Positions 45,734 through 55,789 of a stretch of DNA of 64,000 bases are shown here, in pieces. The translations under genes were made by a program, and so were the position numbers. The notes beneath the pieces are model-generated. The model saw only the letters and a program-made list of their open reading frames with translations. It searched no databases and was not told where the DNA came from. How positions within the stretch are numbered: the first letter of the stretch is position 1; the number at the start of each line of letters is the position of its first letter. Origin of the DNA: Diadema setosum (taxonomy: Eukaryota > Echinodermata > Echinoidea > Diadematoida > Diadematidae); the NCBI GenBank assembly GCA_033980235.1, contig CM067075.1, positions 9,330,608 through 9,394,607 of the forward strand. The letters run 5' to 3'.

Positions 45734-46557
45734 TATAAAATGGGTTCAAGAATGTAGCCAATAGGAAGCGCTGAAATGAGACACACCTCCTTCCTTTACT
45801 TCAGTACAATTGCACTGCCTGTAATCCTATGGTAGATTGCCGATCGTCTGTGCGCGCGGCGGCTCCTTTGATGAATTGCATGCATACGCGTACGCGCTGT
45901 CAATCCTGTAAACAACTTCTAGTTCGGGCTGCCGGCCGGCCGGCCTGTCTTCCCTTGTGCATAACATATGTGGCGTACGTACGTATAATACTGTACTATA
46001 CGTACACTTTGTACAGTACAGTAGACCAAGCGTTATGGGACCGGACGCGTACATGGAGTCACTTTGAAGAGCAAATCCAACGATTTAGCAGGTTAATTCT
46101 CACGCCGTTTTCAGAGTATGCTGTCTAGTAGGCCTATATGAGGAGTCTATATCAAGTCTTTAAGGTAAAGGGTGCATATTCTATGTAAAATAAGTAAGTT
46201 TTCATGCGGGTGTCCGGAAACCCAACCCCCATTATACTGTATGTGCGGGACTTCCGCGAGTGCGACGTGCGTAAAAGTTTGGGACGAACATCTTCGGACG
46301 TCTTGACCCACAAAGGTACGTGAAAAACGCTGAAAAATGATGTTAGTTTTCGAATTTTCGACCCATTTTATCAAACAAATGATGCACAGGATTATTTTAT
46401 GGTGTTAGTGGAGACGCAGCTCTCTCTCGGGTATTTACAATGTAGTGCAACATGCACTCGGCTTCGCCTCGTGCATGTTTCACAATTGTAAATACCCTCG
46501 AGTGTGCTAAGCCGGTAAGCCTCCACTAACGCACTCTATCCTGTGCATCATTTGTAT
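45734..46557. mobile_element. 830-bp element, copy 2
   Basis: Nearly identical to 43580-44410 over its full length, including TATAAAATGGGTTCAAGAAT at the start, CGCGTACGCGCTGTCAATCC inside, and the terminal palindrome (46373-46556). Small indels distinguish it (for example around 45945). It directly abuts the palindrome at 45561-45731. Confidence 0.85.
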
Positions 46558-47160
46558 AGTGCAACGCACTTTCCCTTCAGTGTCGCGCGGTGCGCGCAGC
46601 AAATTCATTGTTTTGTCATCTATTGACCGATTCTGTGACGCGCTATGTGTATTTTTGGCATGGGCAGCGCCATTACGCGGTGTCTCAGCCGACCCCCCCC
46701 CCCCCCTTCCCACTCCCCACCCCTCTCACTACATTAGCACGCGCGCAGAATGAAAAACTGATGCATGGTTGTTTTAGCCAATGGGCGTCTCGTACTGAGT
46801 GCGCGAATGCTTGCTTAGTGCGCGAACCTTTGTTACAAGTGCGCGATAAACATGTTGCCCTGGGGATGGGGGAGAGCAGGGGGGGTCGGCTGAGACACCG
46901 CAATTTGAGCTCATGGCTGCGCCCAGCCAGTGCCATAAAATGTCTGCTGCCCTCAACGAACCCGAATCGGTCAGTAAAGAGAGCTGTTTGTTTTGCTGAT
47001 CTCTGGCAGTCCATACAGTCTTAACGCGAGATGAGAACGCGCGAAATAAAAGTGCGTTGCACTGTGGACTATCATTTAACTACGTCACTTGATAGTACAC
47101 AGTGCAACGCACTTTCACTTCAGTGCCGCGCGGTGCGCGCAGCAAATTCATTGTTTTGTC
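46557..47160. repeat. Direct repeats flanking a GGTGTCTCAGCCGACC palindrome
   Basis: GTGCAACGCACTTTC plus CGCGCGGTGCGCGCAGCAAA recurs at 46557-46620 and 47102-47165. Between them, GCGGTGTCTCAGCCGACCC (46678) and its complement (46880-46900) delimit a MITE of about 225 bp. AAAGTGCGTTGCACTGTGGA (47049) is a third, inverted piece also present at 36967. Confidence 0.65.
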
Positions 47161-47267
47161 ATCTACGCGCTCACGTAGCCTAAGCCCTAAGGATACCTAA
47201 AGACAGCTAAAACGGTTTCAGATGTGGAATAAAATGGGAATTTCTAGGACCCTAGATGTGGAATATA

Positions 47268-47439
47268 AAGCAAATAATCAACTTTTAGTTTCAGGCAACG
47301 AGACAAACTATCACTTCCTCGGCAATCTGAATGTGTACGCTATCTTTCCTCAGCTGCGCTTCGGAAAGATAGCTACATCCAGATCGCCTCGGAAGTGATA
47401 GTTTGACCCATCACCTTCACCAACGTTGATTATTTGCTT
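47268..47439. mobile_element. Palindromic MITE, AAGCAAATAATCAAC ends
   Basis: Ends AAGCAAATAATCAAC / GTTGATTATTTGCTT. Inner arms AAACTATCACTTCC(T/G)AGG-type and GCTATCTTTCC / GGAAAGATAGC pair around TCAGCTGCGCTTC. Confidence 0.75.
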
Positions 47440-47449
47440 ACTATATGCT

Positions 47450-48090
47450 GTTCAGCAAATCTCTGCACTCTGTTCCTGATCATGTTAAGATTAATGATAT
47501 TAATAGTTTAAACCAGGTCGATAGTATAAGTTTCTCGGACTTTGTATTGATAGTGATCTATTCTGGAAAACCCACATTAATAATTTAAGCAAAATTTTAT
47601 CCAGAAACTTTAAACCAGCTGGAAAATTATTTCCCCATACACATATACTACAAATTATATACTCAACAATGATTTCCCCTTACCTCAACTATGGAATTCT
47701 AGCATGGGGTAATTCGTCCAGATTTCTGCTTGATTCACTTTTCCTTCTTCAAAAACGCGCTATCAGAATAGTTAATAACGCCGGATATTTGTCTCATACA
47801 AACGATTTTTTTTTTCATAAGAATAAGATTTTGAAATTGACTGATTTGTTTGATTATAATCTAGGCATTTTATGTATAAATATTCTACGAATTTCTTCAC
47901 ATGTTCCTAAGAAACTACTCAGTTCACGACCATCCCACCAGCCAACGAGACGATTATCACCTTCCACGTACTCGCACAATTTTTGCTAAAAAAACTATTT
48001 TGTATGCAGGGTGGAAATACTGCAACGACCTCTCCCCCCCCCCCCCCGAACTCACAGGTTGTTTGTCACTATCATCCTTCAAATCAGTAA
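47450..48090 (+). pseudogene. C-terminal part of a CR1/L2-like LINE ORF2
   Basis: Frames give STMISPYLNYGILAWGNSSR, LFLLQKRAIRIVNNAGYLSH and, after a frameshift near 47920, DDYHLPRTRTIFAKKTILYA and LTGCLSLSSFK. A C run (48037-48049) causes a further shift. The copy is cut at its 3' side by the GTCC element at 48095. Confidence 0.8.
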
Positions 48091-49984
48091 GTTTATGCCT
48101 CCGCCACGAAGTGGTGCCGGAGGCATTATGTTTTCGGGTTATCCGTACGTCCGTCCGTCCGTCCGTCCGTACTTCCGTCCGTAATGAATTTTGTGGACAG
48201 GGTAACTAAAAAACCTTTCGTGGTATCCTAATGAAACTTGGCATGTATCTGTATTAGAGGGTGAAGTTGTGCTTATCAACTTTTGGGTGCACATGCTCAA
48301 GGTCAAAGGTCAAAAGGTCAAGGTCAAATACGTAAAATTTCACTATTTCCACCATATCAATGCAATGCCTGAAGATATTTTCTTGAAACTTAGTGTATAC
48401 ATGTATTACCCAATTAAGATTCTTTGGTGAAAGTTTGGGGTCATGAGGTGGAAGGTCAAAGGTCAAAAGGTCAAGTAAAAATATTAAAACTTAACTTTTT
48501 TCTCTGTATCTTGGAAATTGTTCATGGTATCTTCATGGAACATAGTATATATACATGTACTGACTGGCAGTGAATATCTAGAGAATTTAGGGTTCATGGG
48601 TCAAAGGTCAGGGGTCAAAGGTCAAGGGCAACACTTCAAAATTTTACTATTTCCCTCATACATGTATTTATGCAATGCCAGCAGGTTTATCTTTTTTTTA
48701 CACTTTGTGTATACATGTATAACCTAATAGAGATTCTCTGGAAGCTTTCTCTTCTCTTCTTTTTTTTTTTTTTTTTTGCCTCAAAGGCCAAAAGGTCAAA
48801 GATCAAGGGAAAGTGCTGAATTAACTTTTCCTTCATATCTCAGAAGTGGCTCAAGTTATACTGAAACTTACTACATATTTATACATGTTGTGCCTAACAG
48901 TGATTATCCTATGAATTTTACGGTCAAAGGCCAGATGAAAATGGTTACAATGAACTTTTCTTTATAGAACACTGGCGTAGCCGGGGGGGGGGGGGGGGAG
49001 GGGGCGATGGTCGCGGTCGCCCACCCCCCCCCCCCCCCCTAAGATTTGGACCGGGGATTTGGGAGGCGGAAAAAAATGCGTGTATACTGTATGCATGCAC
49101 ATGAAGCGGGTCTCCTTTGCAACCTTTCATCAAATAAGATATATTTTTTTTAATATTTCACTCAAAGTGTGCACCAGATCGTTGAATTTCAATTCAAAAT
49201 ATGCAAACCCTCCCCCTCTGAGCCTCTTTCCCTAGCTAATTACACTTTTTTAATTTACAAAAAAAATATGAATAATTCTGAGTGCACTAGACTTATCACT
49301 TATATTCCGAAAACTCAAGGTTCCCTCATAGCACCCTTTCCTCGCTCAACCCCCCCCCCCCACAAAAAAAAAAAAAAATCAGGTTTTTTTTTTTTTTTTT
49401 GGTGATTTCCCAAATGTTGATTCCATCAAATATGCGTATACGAGATATCTCAATTCTTTTTTTTATTCATGTTCCATATTCCTCATTTCGTACAAGTTTT
49501 ATATTCCATTTGATTTGAAGCAGAAATGATTTTTCACACAATGGTCAGATTGAACTAATAATGCACAAATGTATAAGGACATATAAATAACGTGTAATAT
49601 GAGGAACCCACTAAAAAGCAAAGCTTGTAGGATGTGGGCTCCAAAAATATAACATAGGGTTTTAGTATAGTATATCAAAGTCAGAAGTGACGTAACATGC
49701 AGAATTCAAGATATCGAGGATATTACAATGTTTACGGGATGTACAAAGTATAGTATGTAATGTTTATGATTAACTTATGGTATAAATGCTAAGAAAAATA
49801 GCAAATTGATCAAAATGATGAGGTCGTCCGAGCGAGGCATCATTTGAGTATATGCAAAAAAAAAAAAATCAAGCGATTACGGCAAAATAATTAAACATAG
49901 GATTTTAGAAAATTGGCTTTGAGATATTTCTTAAAGGAGCTTAAAGAACTTGAGTACAACCGAACCGAATCTAACTAATTCTAG

Positions 49985-50933
49985 AAAGAAGGGCCGGTAG
50001 ATGTAATTGTCTTAAGGGCTAAAACTGTACGAACAGGGGAAAATGATAGGATTCACTGTGTCTTGTAGGGTAAGTATGAATATCACTGTTTTTTCACAAA
50101 CATTGAGGAAAATATACAAGGAAGGTCACCAGTATTCAACTTATACATGAAAATTCCAACATGATATAAATACAAATCAGAAATTTTTAACAAGTTACTT
50201 GAAACAAACAATTCATCAGTGTGATCAAAAAATTATGCTCGATTTATAATCCGCAAGGCCTTTTTCTGAACCAAAAGTAACGAATCAATTTTAGTCTTTG
50301 AGCAATTCCCTCAGGCTAATATTCCGTAATTCAAGTAAGGTAATAATAAAGTTGATAAAGAGAATGCAATATTGGCTTTGGGAAGAGATATTTCATGCAG
50401 TTTGTGAATAATTCCAACATTCTTGCACAACACTTTACAGAAATAATCAACATGTACCTTCCATGAAAGGTTACTGTCAATATAAATACCTAAAAATTTC
50501 GTTGAATCTATTTGATTTAACTGTAAACCGTTCATTAAAACTAATCCTGGAAGAGATTTTATTGTGTTACTGAAAACAATATAATTGGTCTTATTTATGT
50601 TAAGCGACAATTTATTTGCCTGAATCCACTCAAACACCAACTTAAGTCCATTTTCAAAGAATCGAGCAAAACATAAGGATCTGAGTGAGAATAAAAGAGA
50701 CTTATATCATCTGCGAACAGAAGAAAAGACAGCAGAGAGGATGAGTTACGGAAGTCATTGATATATAAAATGAATAAAAGAGGACCTAAGAGGGAGCCCT
50801 GTGGAACACCACAACAAATCGAGTTTATATCAGATTCATGATAATTTACGGAAACAAATTGAGTTCGACCGGTAAGATAACTTCTGAACCACTCCAAGGC
50901 CTTTCCACACCCTCCCACCCCCACCCCTCCCAC
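49985..50933 (-). pseudogene. CR1/L2-like LINE RT fragment carried inside the hAT-like element
   Basis: Minus-strand frames: [53 protein letters not shown], then [39 protein letters not shown] and LLLPYLNYGILA. C-terminal similarity continues in broken form to about 49985. The RT catalytic FADD is intact, but frames shift near 50620 and stops follow. It closely resembles the + strand fragment at 47450-48090. Confidence 0.85.
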
Positions 50934-51535
50934 ACCCTCCCCTACCCCCTCGCTCGCTCCGCTCGCTCGGGTTCAGTCGCGTTCATGATATTCAGTGAAA
51001 AGAATTAATACAAGAAGTACATCTAAATTATACCATTTTATAGGCAAATTGTTCAATAATAATCTACATAATGTATTTCAAAATAAACTGCTACCATACA
51101 CAAGTGGGACTGTTTCACGTCGATAGATCGCGCAAAACATGCACCAAATTGCACCATTTGCAACATCAAAATGCAAGAAGTTCTCACCGTCGGAGGGGGG
51201 ACACCGCCTCCCACACCCTCCCCTACCCCCTCGCTCGCTCCGCTCGCTCGGGTTCAGTCGCGTTCATGATATTCAGTGAAAAGAATTAATACAAGAAGTG
51301 TATTTAAATTATACCATTTTATAGGCAAATTGTTCAATAATTACACTAAAATATACTGCTACCTTAAACAAGTGGGACTGTTTCACGTCGATAGAACGCG
51401 CAAAAACATGCACCATTTACAACATCAAAATGCAAAAAGTTCTTACCGTAGGAGGCGGGACACCCCCCTCCCACACCCTCCCCCCCCCCCCCCCCTCGCT
51501 CGCTCCCTCGCAGACTAATCGCCCCCCCCCCCCCC
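50930..51535. repeat. 282-bp tandem repeat, two and a half copies
   Basis: CCCTACCCCCTCGCTCGCTC begins at 50939 and again at 51221, with a degraded third start near 51491. Each copy contains TATACCATTTTATAGGCAAA and GTGGGACTGTTTCACGTCGA. It is located at the right end of the hAT-like element. Confidence 0.85.
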
Positions 51536-52300
51536 CAAGATGAAATCCTGGCTACACCGTTGTTATAGAAATTGCACTTTTTCTCCATACCTTGAAAATT
51601 ACTCAATGCAGAAACTTATGAATGGGTCAAAGTCAAGTTAAAATCCTTAAATCCCCAAGTACATGCTCTCCTATTCATCCAATAAAACTTATAGGTAAAG
51701 GAAGGTGAACATTCAACACATTTGTGACAAACTTGTCATTTTAATATTTTGCCAATTTTGTGAAAATGTAATCACACATTATTTACATGTACTATAGACC
51801 TATTAGGAGAATCATGCATTATGGCGGAGGCATACCAGTCACCTTAGCGACATTTCTAGTTTCTACATTGTTCAGGACTCTCCCACTGTACTGCACGGTC
51901 GTTGTCATGTTAAAGCAGACTTGAACTCGGCTGTTTGCGCTCTCAATTTCTGCCACAGTGTTCGGAATTGGGGCGCTGTAACAGCTGGTATTTTTATGTT
52001 CACTGCGCTACAACTGGTTGTTGGATGTCTTTTTTTTTGTCTAGATTTCCAGGTGCATGTGTTCTCTTCTCTATACTTCCCCGTCCCTTCTGAAGACACG
52101 AAATGCATGGTTTTATGTACCATTGCCATTATACAGTGTACATTGATCAATATTTTGTTATTACTGCCAAAATGATAACGGCTCATCCGCATACAACATG
52201 TTGCTTTGATATCCGACCCCCAGACCTGCATGAGAGAAGAATATTTGCAATTTCCCTGTATATTTGTGTGTTTGTTTGTTTGTGTGTTTTCTGTATTTTT

Positions 52301-53470
52301 TATGCCTCCGCCACGAAGTGGTGCCGGAGGCATTATGTTTTCGGATTGTCCGTCCGTCCGTCCGTCCGTCCGTCCTTCCGTCCGTCCGTCCGTCCTTCCG
52401 TCCGTCCGTCCGTCCGTCCGTAATGAATTTTGTGGACAGGGTAACTATCAAAACCTTTTGAGGTATCCTAATGAAACTTGGCATGTATGTGTATTAGGGG
52501 TGAAGTTGTGCCTATCTTCTTTTGGGTTCACATGCTCAAGGTCAAAGGTCAGATAGTCAAGGTCAAATACATAAAATTTCACTATTTCCATCATGTCTAT
52601 GCAATGCCTGAAGATATTTTCTTGAAACTTAGTGTATACATGTATTACCTGACTAAGATTCTCTGATGAAAGTTTGGGTCATGAGGTCAAAGGTCAAAAG
52701 GTCAAGTAAAAATGTTAAAACTTCACCTTTTATCTCTGTACCTTGGAAATTGTTCGAGGTATCTTCATGGAATATAGTATATACATGTACTGACTGGCAG
52801 TGATTATCTAGAGAATTTAGGGTTTGTGGGGTCAAAGGTCAGGGGTCAAAGGTCAAGGGCAACACTTCCAAATTTTACTATTTCCCTCATGTTTATGCAT
52901 GCCAGCAGGATTTTTTTACACTTGGTGTATGCGTGTATAACCTAGAAGAGATTCTCTGGAAAGTTTTTTTTTCTTTTGTTTTTGCGTCAAAAGTCACAAG
53001 GTCAAAGATCAAGTGAAAGTGCTGAACTAAATTTTTCCTCCATATTTCGGAAGTGGCTCAAGTTACCTTGAAACGTACTTCATATTTATGCATGTTCTGC
53101 CCGACAGTGATTATCTTATGAATTATTGGGTCAAAGGCCAGATGAAAATGGTAACAATTTACTATTCAATACAGAAATTGCACTTTTTCTCCATACATTG
53201 AAAATTACTCAATGCATAAATGTATGAATGGGTCAAAGTCAAGTTAAAAAAATCCTTAAATCCCAAATACATGCTCTCCTATTCATCCAATTAAACCTAG
53301 GTCAAGGAAGGTGAACATTCAACACATTTGTGACAAATTTGTCATTTTAGTATTTTGCCAATTTTGTGAAAATGTAATCACACATTGTCCACATGAACTG
53401 TCTAGACCTATTAGGAGAATCATGCATAATGGCGGAGGCATACCAGTCGCCATTATAGCGACATTTCTAG
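52301..53470 (+). mobile_element. (GTCC)n / AGGTCA element, copy 2, uninterrupted
   Basis: Full-length copy of about 1.17 kb. The ATGCCTCCGCC start and GGCGGAGGCAT near the end form short inverted ends. (GTCC)n spans 52349-52420. AGGTCA half-sites are repeated with spacers of 0, 1 and 2 bases in several clusters (near 52540, 52690, 52830). No coding frame has support; serine-arginine-proline frames are from (GTCC)n. Confidence 0.85.
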
Positions 53471-53479
53471 TTTTCTCTA

Positions 53480-53745
53480 TATTTCGGTCATTTGTTGTAC
53501 CCGTGCTTCTCATATCAATCTGTAGCTCGAATTTAATTGGGACCTACGATTCACAAGCTTACTTTTTAGTAGGTTCCTTCATATTTCCTTATCATTCATT
53601 CCCATATTCCAACTTTTATCGATCGACCACTATGTGTTATTCTCCTAGTTGGACATCATGTATTATTCAATTTTGTTACATTCAATGTATTTTTCATTAT
53701 TCATTGAAAAATATGAAAACAAATGAAATGAAATGAAATGAATGA
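53480..53745 (+). mobile_element. LINE-like 3' end with (GAAAT)n tail
   Basis: Non-coding sequence ending AATATGAAAACAAATGAAAT with further GAAAT units. The form is that of a LINE 3' UTR and tail. No RT sequence remains. Confidence 0.4.
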
Positions 53746-53988
53746 TTAATCACAATCATGACCTTATTTTAAGCTGCAATGTTACTTATTGGGTTTATTT
53801 GTTGTGTATCAAAGCAGGGCATAATACGGCGTAAATGTGGACGGTTTCTAAACCCTTCATGTATCACGCTGAATTAGCCAATCAAGACACATGCCCTCGG
53901 GTTATATACATTGCAAGTGGAAAAGGTGAAGCATGTAATTCTGAATCTAATGGTTTCTCTTGTTTCGTTTCATTTTATTGACCTCCAG

Positions 53989-54362
53989 ATGTGAAGTTTG
54001 CCCTAATAAGTATTACATGTCAAAGTATAATTGGTGCACAGTGTGCCACAAGTGCTCGGAATGTGGAATGAATGAACGAGTCAGGACTATCTGCAACGCG
54101 ACATCAGACACAGTCTGTGAAAGCATCCTTCCAGAACCGGAAACGACGTTACGTGGACCAACCATAGCATCTGAAACTGCCTCATCAGTGTCCTACCAGG
54201 CCGTTTCAACATCTTATGAAGGTGCTGCTATGACAACTTGCAAGAACTGCGAGACTACACGGAACAGTGACGACACGACAGATACAGCCGAACCAGATAT
54301 GAATACTGCAATCACGGGGACTGGAATCACAGGGCCTGCAAATGTGGAGTGCTCTATAGAAG
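53989..54362 (+). CDS. TNF-receptor-type cysteine-rich exon
   Basis: The acceptor TTTATTGACCTCCAG precedes 53989. The exon starts in phase 2 (one base, then TGT). The frame begins CEVCPNKYYMSKYNWCTVCH, then KCSECG, then RTICNATSDTVCESI: the CxxCPxxYY, WCxxCxxC and DTVC pattern of a TNFR cysteine-rich domain, with six or more spaced cysteines. A Thr/Ser-rich stalk of about 70 residues follows, with a small C..C pair (TTCKNCETT). A donor at GAA-G/GTTGTC (54363) leaves phase 1, exactly what the next exon needs. If that donor is skipped, the frame runs to a stop at 54437-54439 and would yield a soluble form. The domain call is firm; the ligand and pathway are unknown. Confidence 0.85.
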
Positions 54363-55196
54363 GTTGTCATAATTGTTATTTCTTGACTAATATCAAAATG
54401 TTTCCGTGCGCATCATGTTTCCTTCGTGGCTGTGTTTGAAATGTTAAAAAAAATACAGAAAATCACGTTGGATGTCTGGAGATGATAAAGAGTAATTAAA
54501 TCAGGAGCTGCGGAACCGGAAGCTGGGACGGGATTAGTTGTCCCTCCCCCTCACCCCATTACCCCCATCACCCTCCCCTCACCACACACACACAAACAAA
54601 TACACATTTGGCCCTTCAAAGCAAAGAAAAGAAATAGCAATTCAAACAAAACCCATGAATTCCCCGAATGTTCTGGACAGAATGTACTAATTGATCCCCC
54701 CCCCCTCTCTCTCTCAATCGGTGAGAAGCTCCCACTCTAAAAAAGTCCCTCGACACCTATTAAGATTTTGGGGATAGACGACAACCAGAAGGGAAGGGGG
54801 GCAATTGCGGATGTGATGTGTACGTCTGTATACGTATATTATGTGCGTGTATGTCAGTGAAAAACAACGTTCAACTAATTGCGCTGGTAATAGTGAATTC
54901 GACGCAGTTAGCATGATAAATTTGGCGCTGCAAATACAAGGGGGCATGAGAACAATCTACAAATTTGTACAACATTATAAACGTAGTGTAGAAATGATAA
55001 GTGTCGTAGTAATCCTGCTTTCAGCTATAAATACTACTGCCAAAAGAACCCCAAATACAATGTCAGTGAGAGGCATGTTGTTGATATTGACGATACGTTC
55101 ACCAAATGATTTACTTTGCTTTTTCTCTTATTAGATTTCGAAAACTTTTTGTTTCGACCTTATTCCCCTTTGTCTTCTTTTAAAATTTTCTTCCAG

Positions 55197-55307
55197 AAAT
55201 TAATGGATATCGACCCGTTGCATTTTTTACGGTGATGGCGTTGGGACTTATATTTCCTGTTTCCATCCTGGTCCTGATCTGCGTGTTAATCTACCTAATG
55301 AGAGAAG
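55197..55307 (+). CDS. Transmembrane exon of the TNFR-like receptor
   Basis: TTTTCTTCCAG precedes 111 bases in phase 1-1, ending GAA-G/GTATAT. Joined in phase to the cysteine-rich exon it reads INGYRPVAFFTVMALGLIFP then VSILVLICVLIYLMRE, a single hydrophobic span of about 25 residues followed by a charged stop-transfer. Position after a Thr/Ser stalk fits a type I receptor. Confidence 0.8.
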
Positions 55308-55668
55308 GTATATCTCAGCTGTTTTGAATTATCCTTGCTTCAAATTATGCAGATGATCCTTTTACAAGTAACCGGACGTGCCCAAAAGAATTTGACCTAT
55401 ATAGTACAATGTACAGTAAATCACCATTATCTTCATCACCTAACTCGAATATTTATAATGCTGTAATCGATTGATAATGATTATCACAAACAATGAGAAT
55501 ATATAATTATGTAATAAAAACAAGATCAAGAGGACAAAAACATCAAACATTAGTATGGTGATAACATGTACACACATCCACTCACATACACTCAAACAAA
55601 ACACATACGATGCACACACGAACTGGAATATAACTGTAATCTGTATTTTGTGTTATTGATGGCTATAG

Positions 55669-55766
55669 AAGAAGTATTTTCTCCTCCTCCGTATGCCACC
55701 CTTCCCTCTCCCTCTCTTTTACACCGTCATCACTATGAGCCATGCATGACGTATAGAAACAATTAA
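55669..55766 (+). CDS. Last exon: short cytoplasmic tail with PPPY motif
   Basis: ATGGCTATAG precedes 55669. The exon enters in phase 1, as required, and encodes EEVFSPPPYATLPSPSLLHR then HHYEPCMTYRNN before TAA at 55764-55766. SPPPY is a WW-domain binding motif and PYATLP is a tyrosine motif of the general (S/I/V/L)xYxx(L/I/V) type. There is no death domain, and the tail is too short to hold one. A canonical TRAF motif is not obvious. Acceptor strength is modest, so confidence is lower than for the two exons before. Confidence 0.65.
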
Positions 55767-55789
55767 AAGTAGTAGGCCTCCGTCGGTCA

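Larger units (their letters stand above)
48970..51562. mobile_element. 2.6-kb hAT-like element with 8-bp target duplication
   Basis: TTATAGAA occurs exactly on both sides (48962-48969 and 51563-51570) and occurs once in the uninterrupted sense of the host repeat. The ends CACTGGCGTAGCC and, reversed, CAACGGTGTAGCC form the TIR. An 8-bp duplication and CA-starting TIR are typical of hAT elements. No transposase is visible. Inside are a minus-strand LINE fragment (49985-50933), G/C/A homopolymers and a 282-bp tandem repeat. Confidence 0.8.
48095..51860 (+). mobile_element. (GTCC)n / AGGTCA element, copy 1, split by an insertion
   Basis: Starts ATGCCTCCGCCACGAAGTGG, with a small hairpin to CCGGAGGCAT, then (GTCC)n and GTAATGAATTTTGTGGACAG. 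Repeated AAGGTCAAAGGTCA and AAAAGGTCAAG blocks follow. It ends at AATGGCGGAGGCATACCAGT-like sequence plus AGCGACATTTCTAGTTT. The element's own parts are 48095-48969 and 51571-51860. It matches 52301-53470 closely throughout. Confidence 0.85.

Noticed and set aside
48110..52480. SVRP-repeat frames around (GTCC)n
   Set aside because: They arise from the GTCC microsatellite in the dispersed element.
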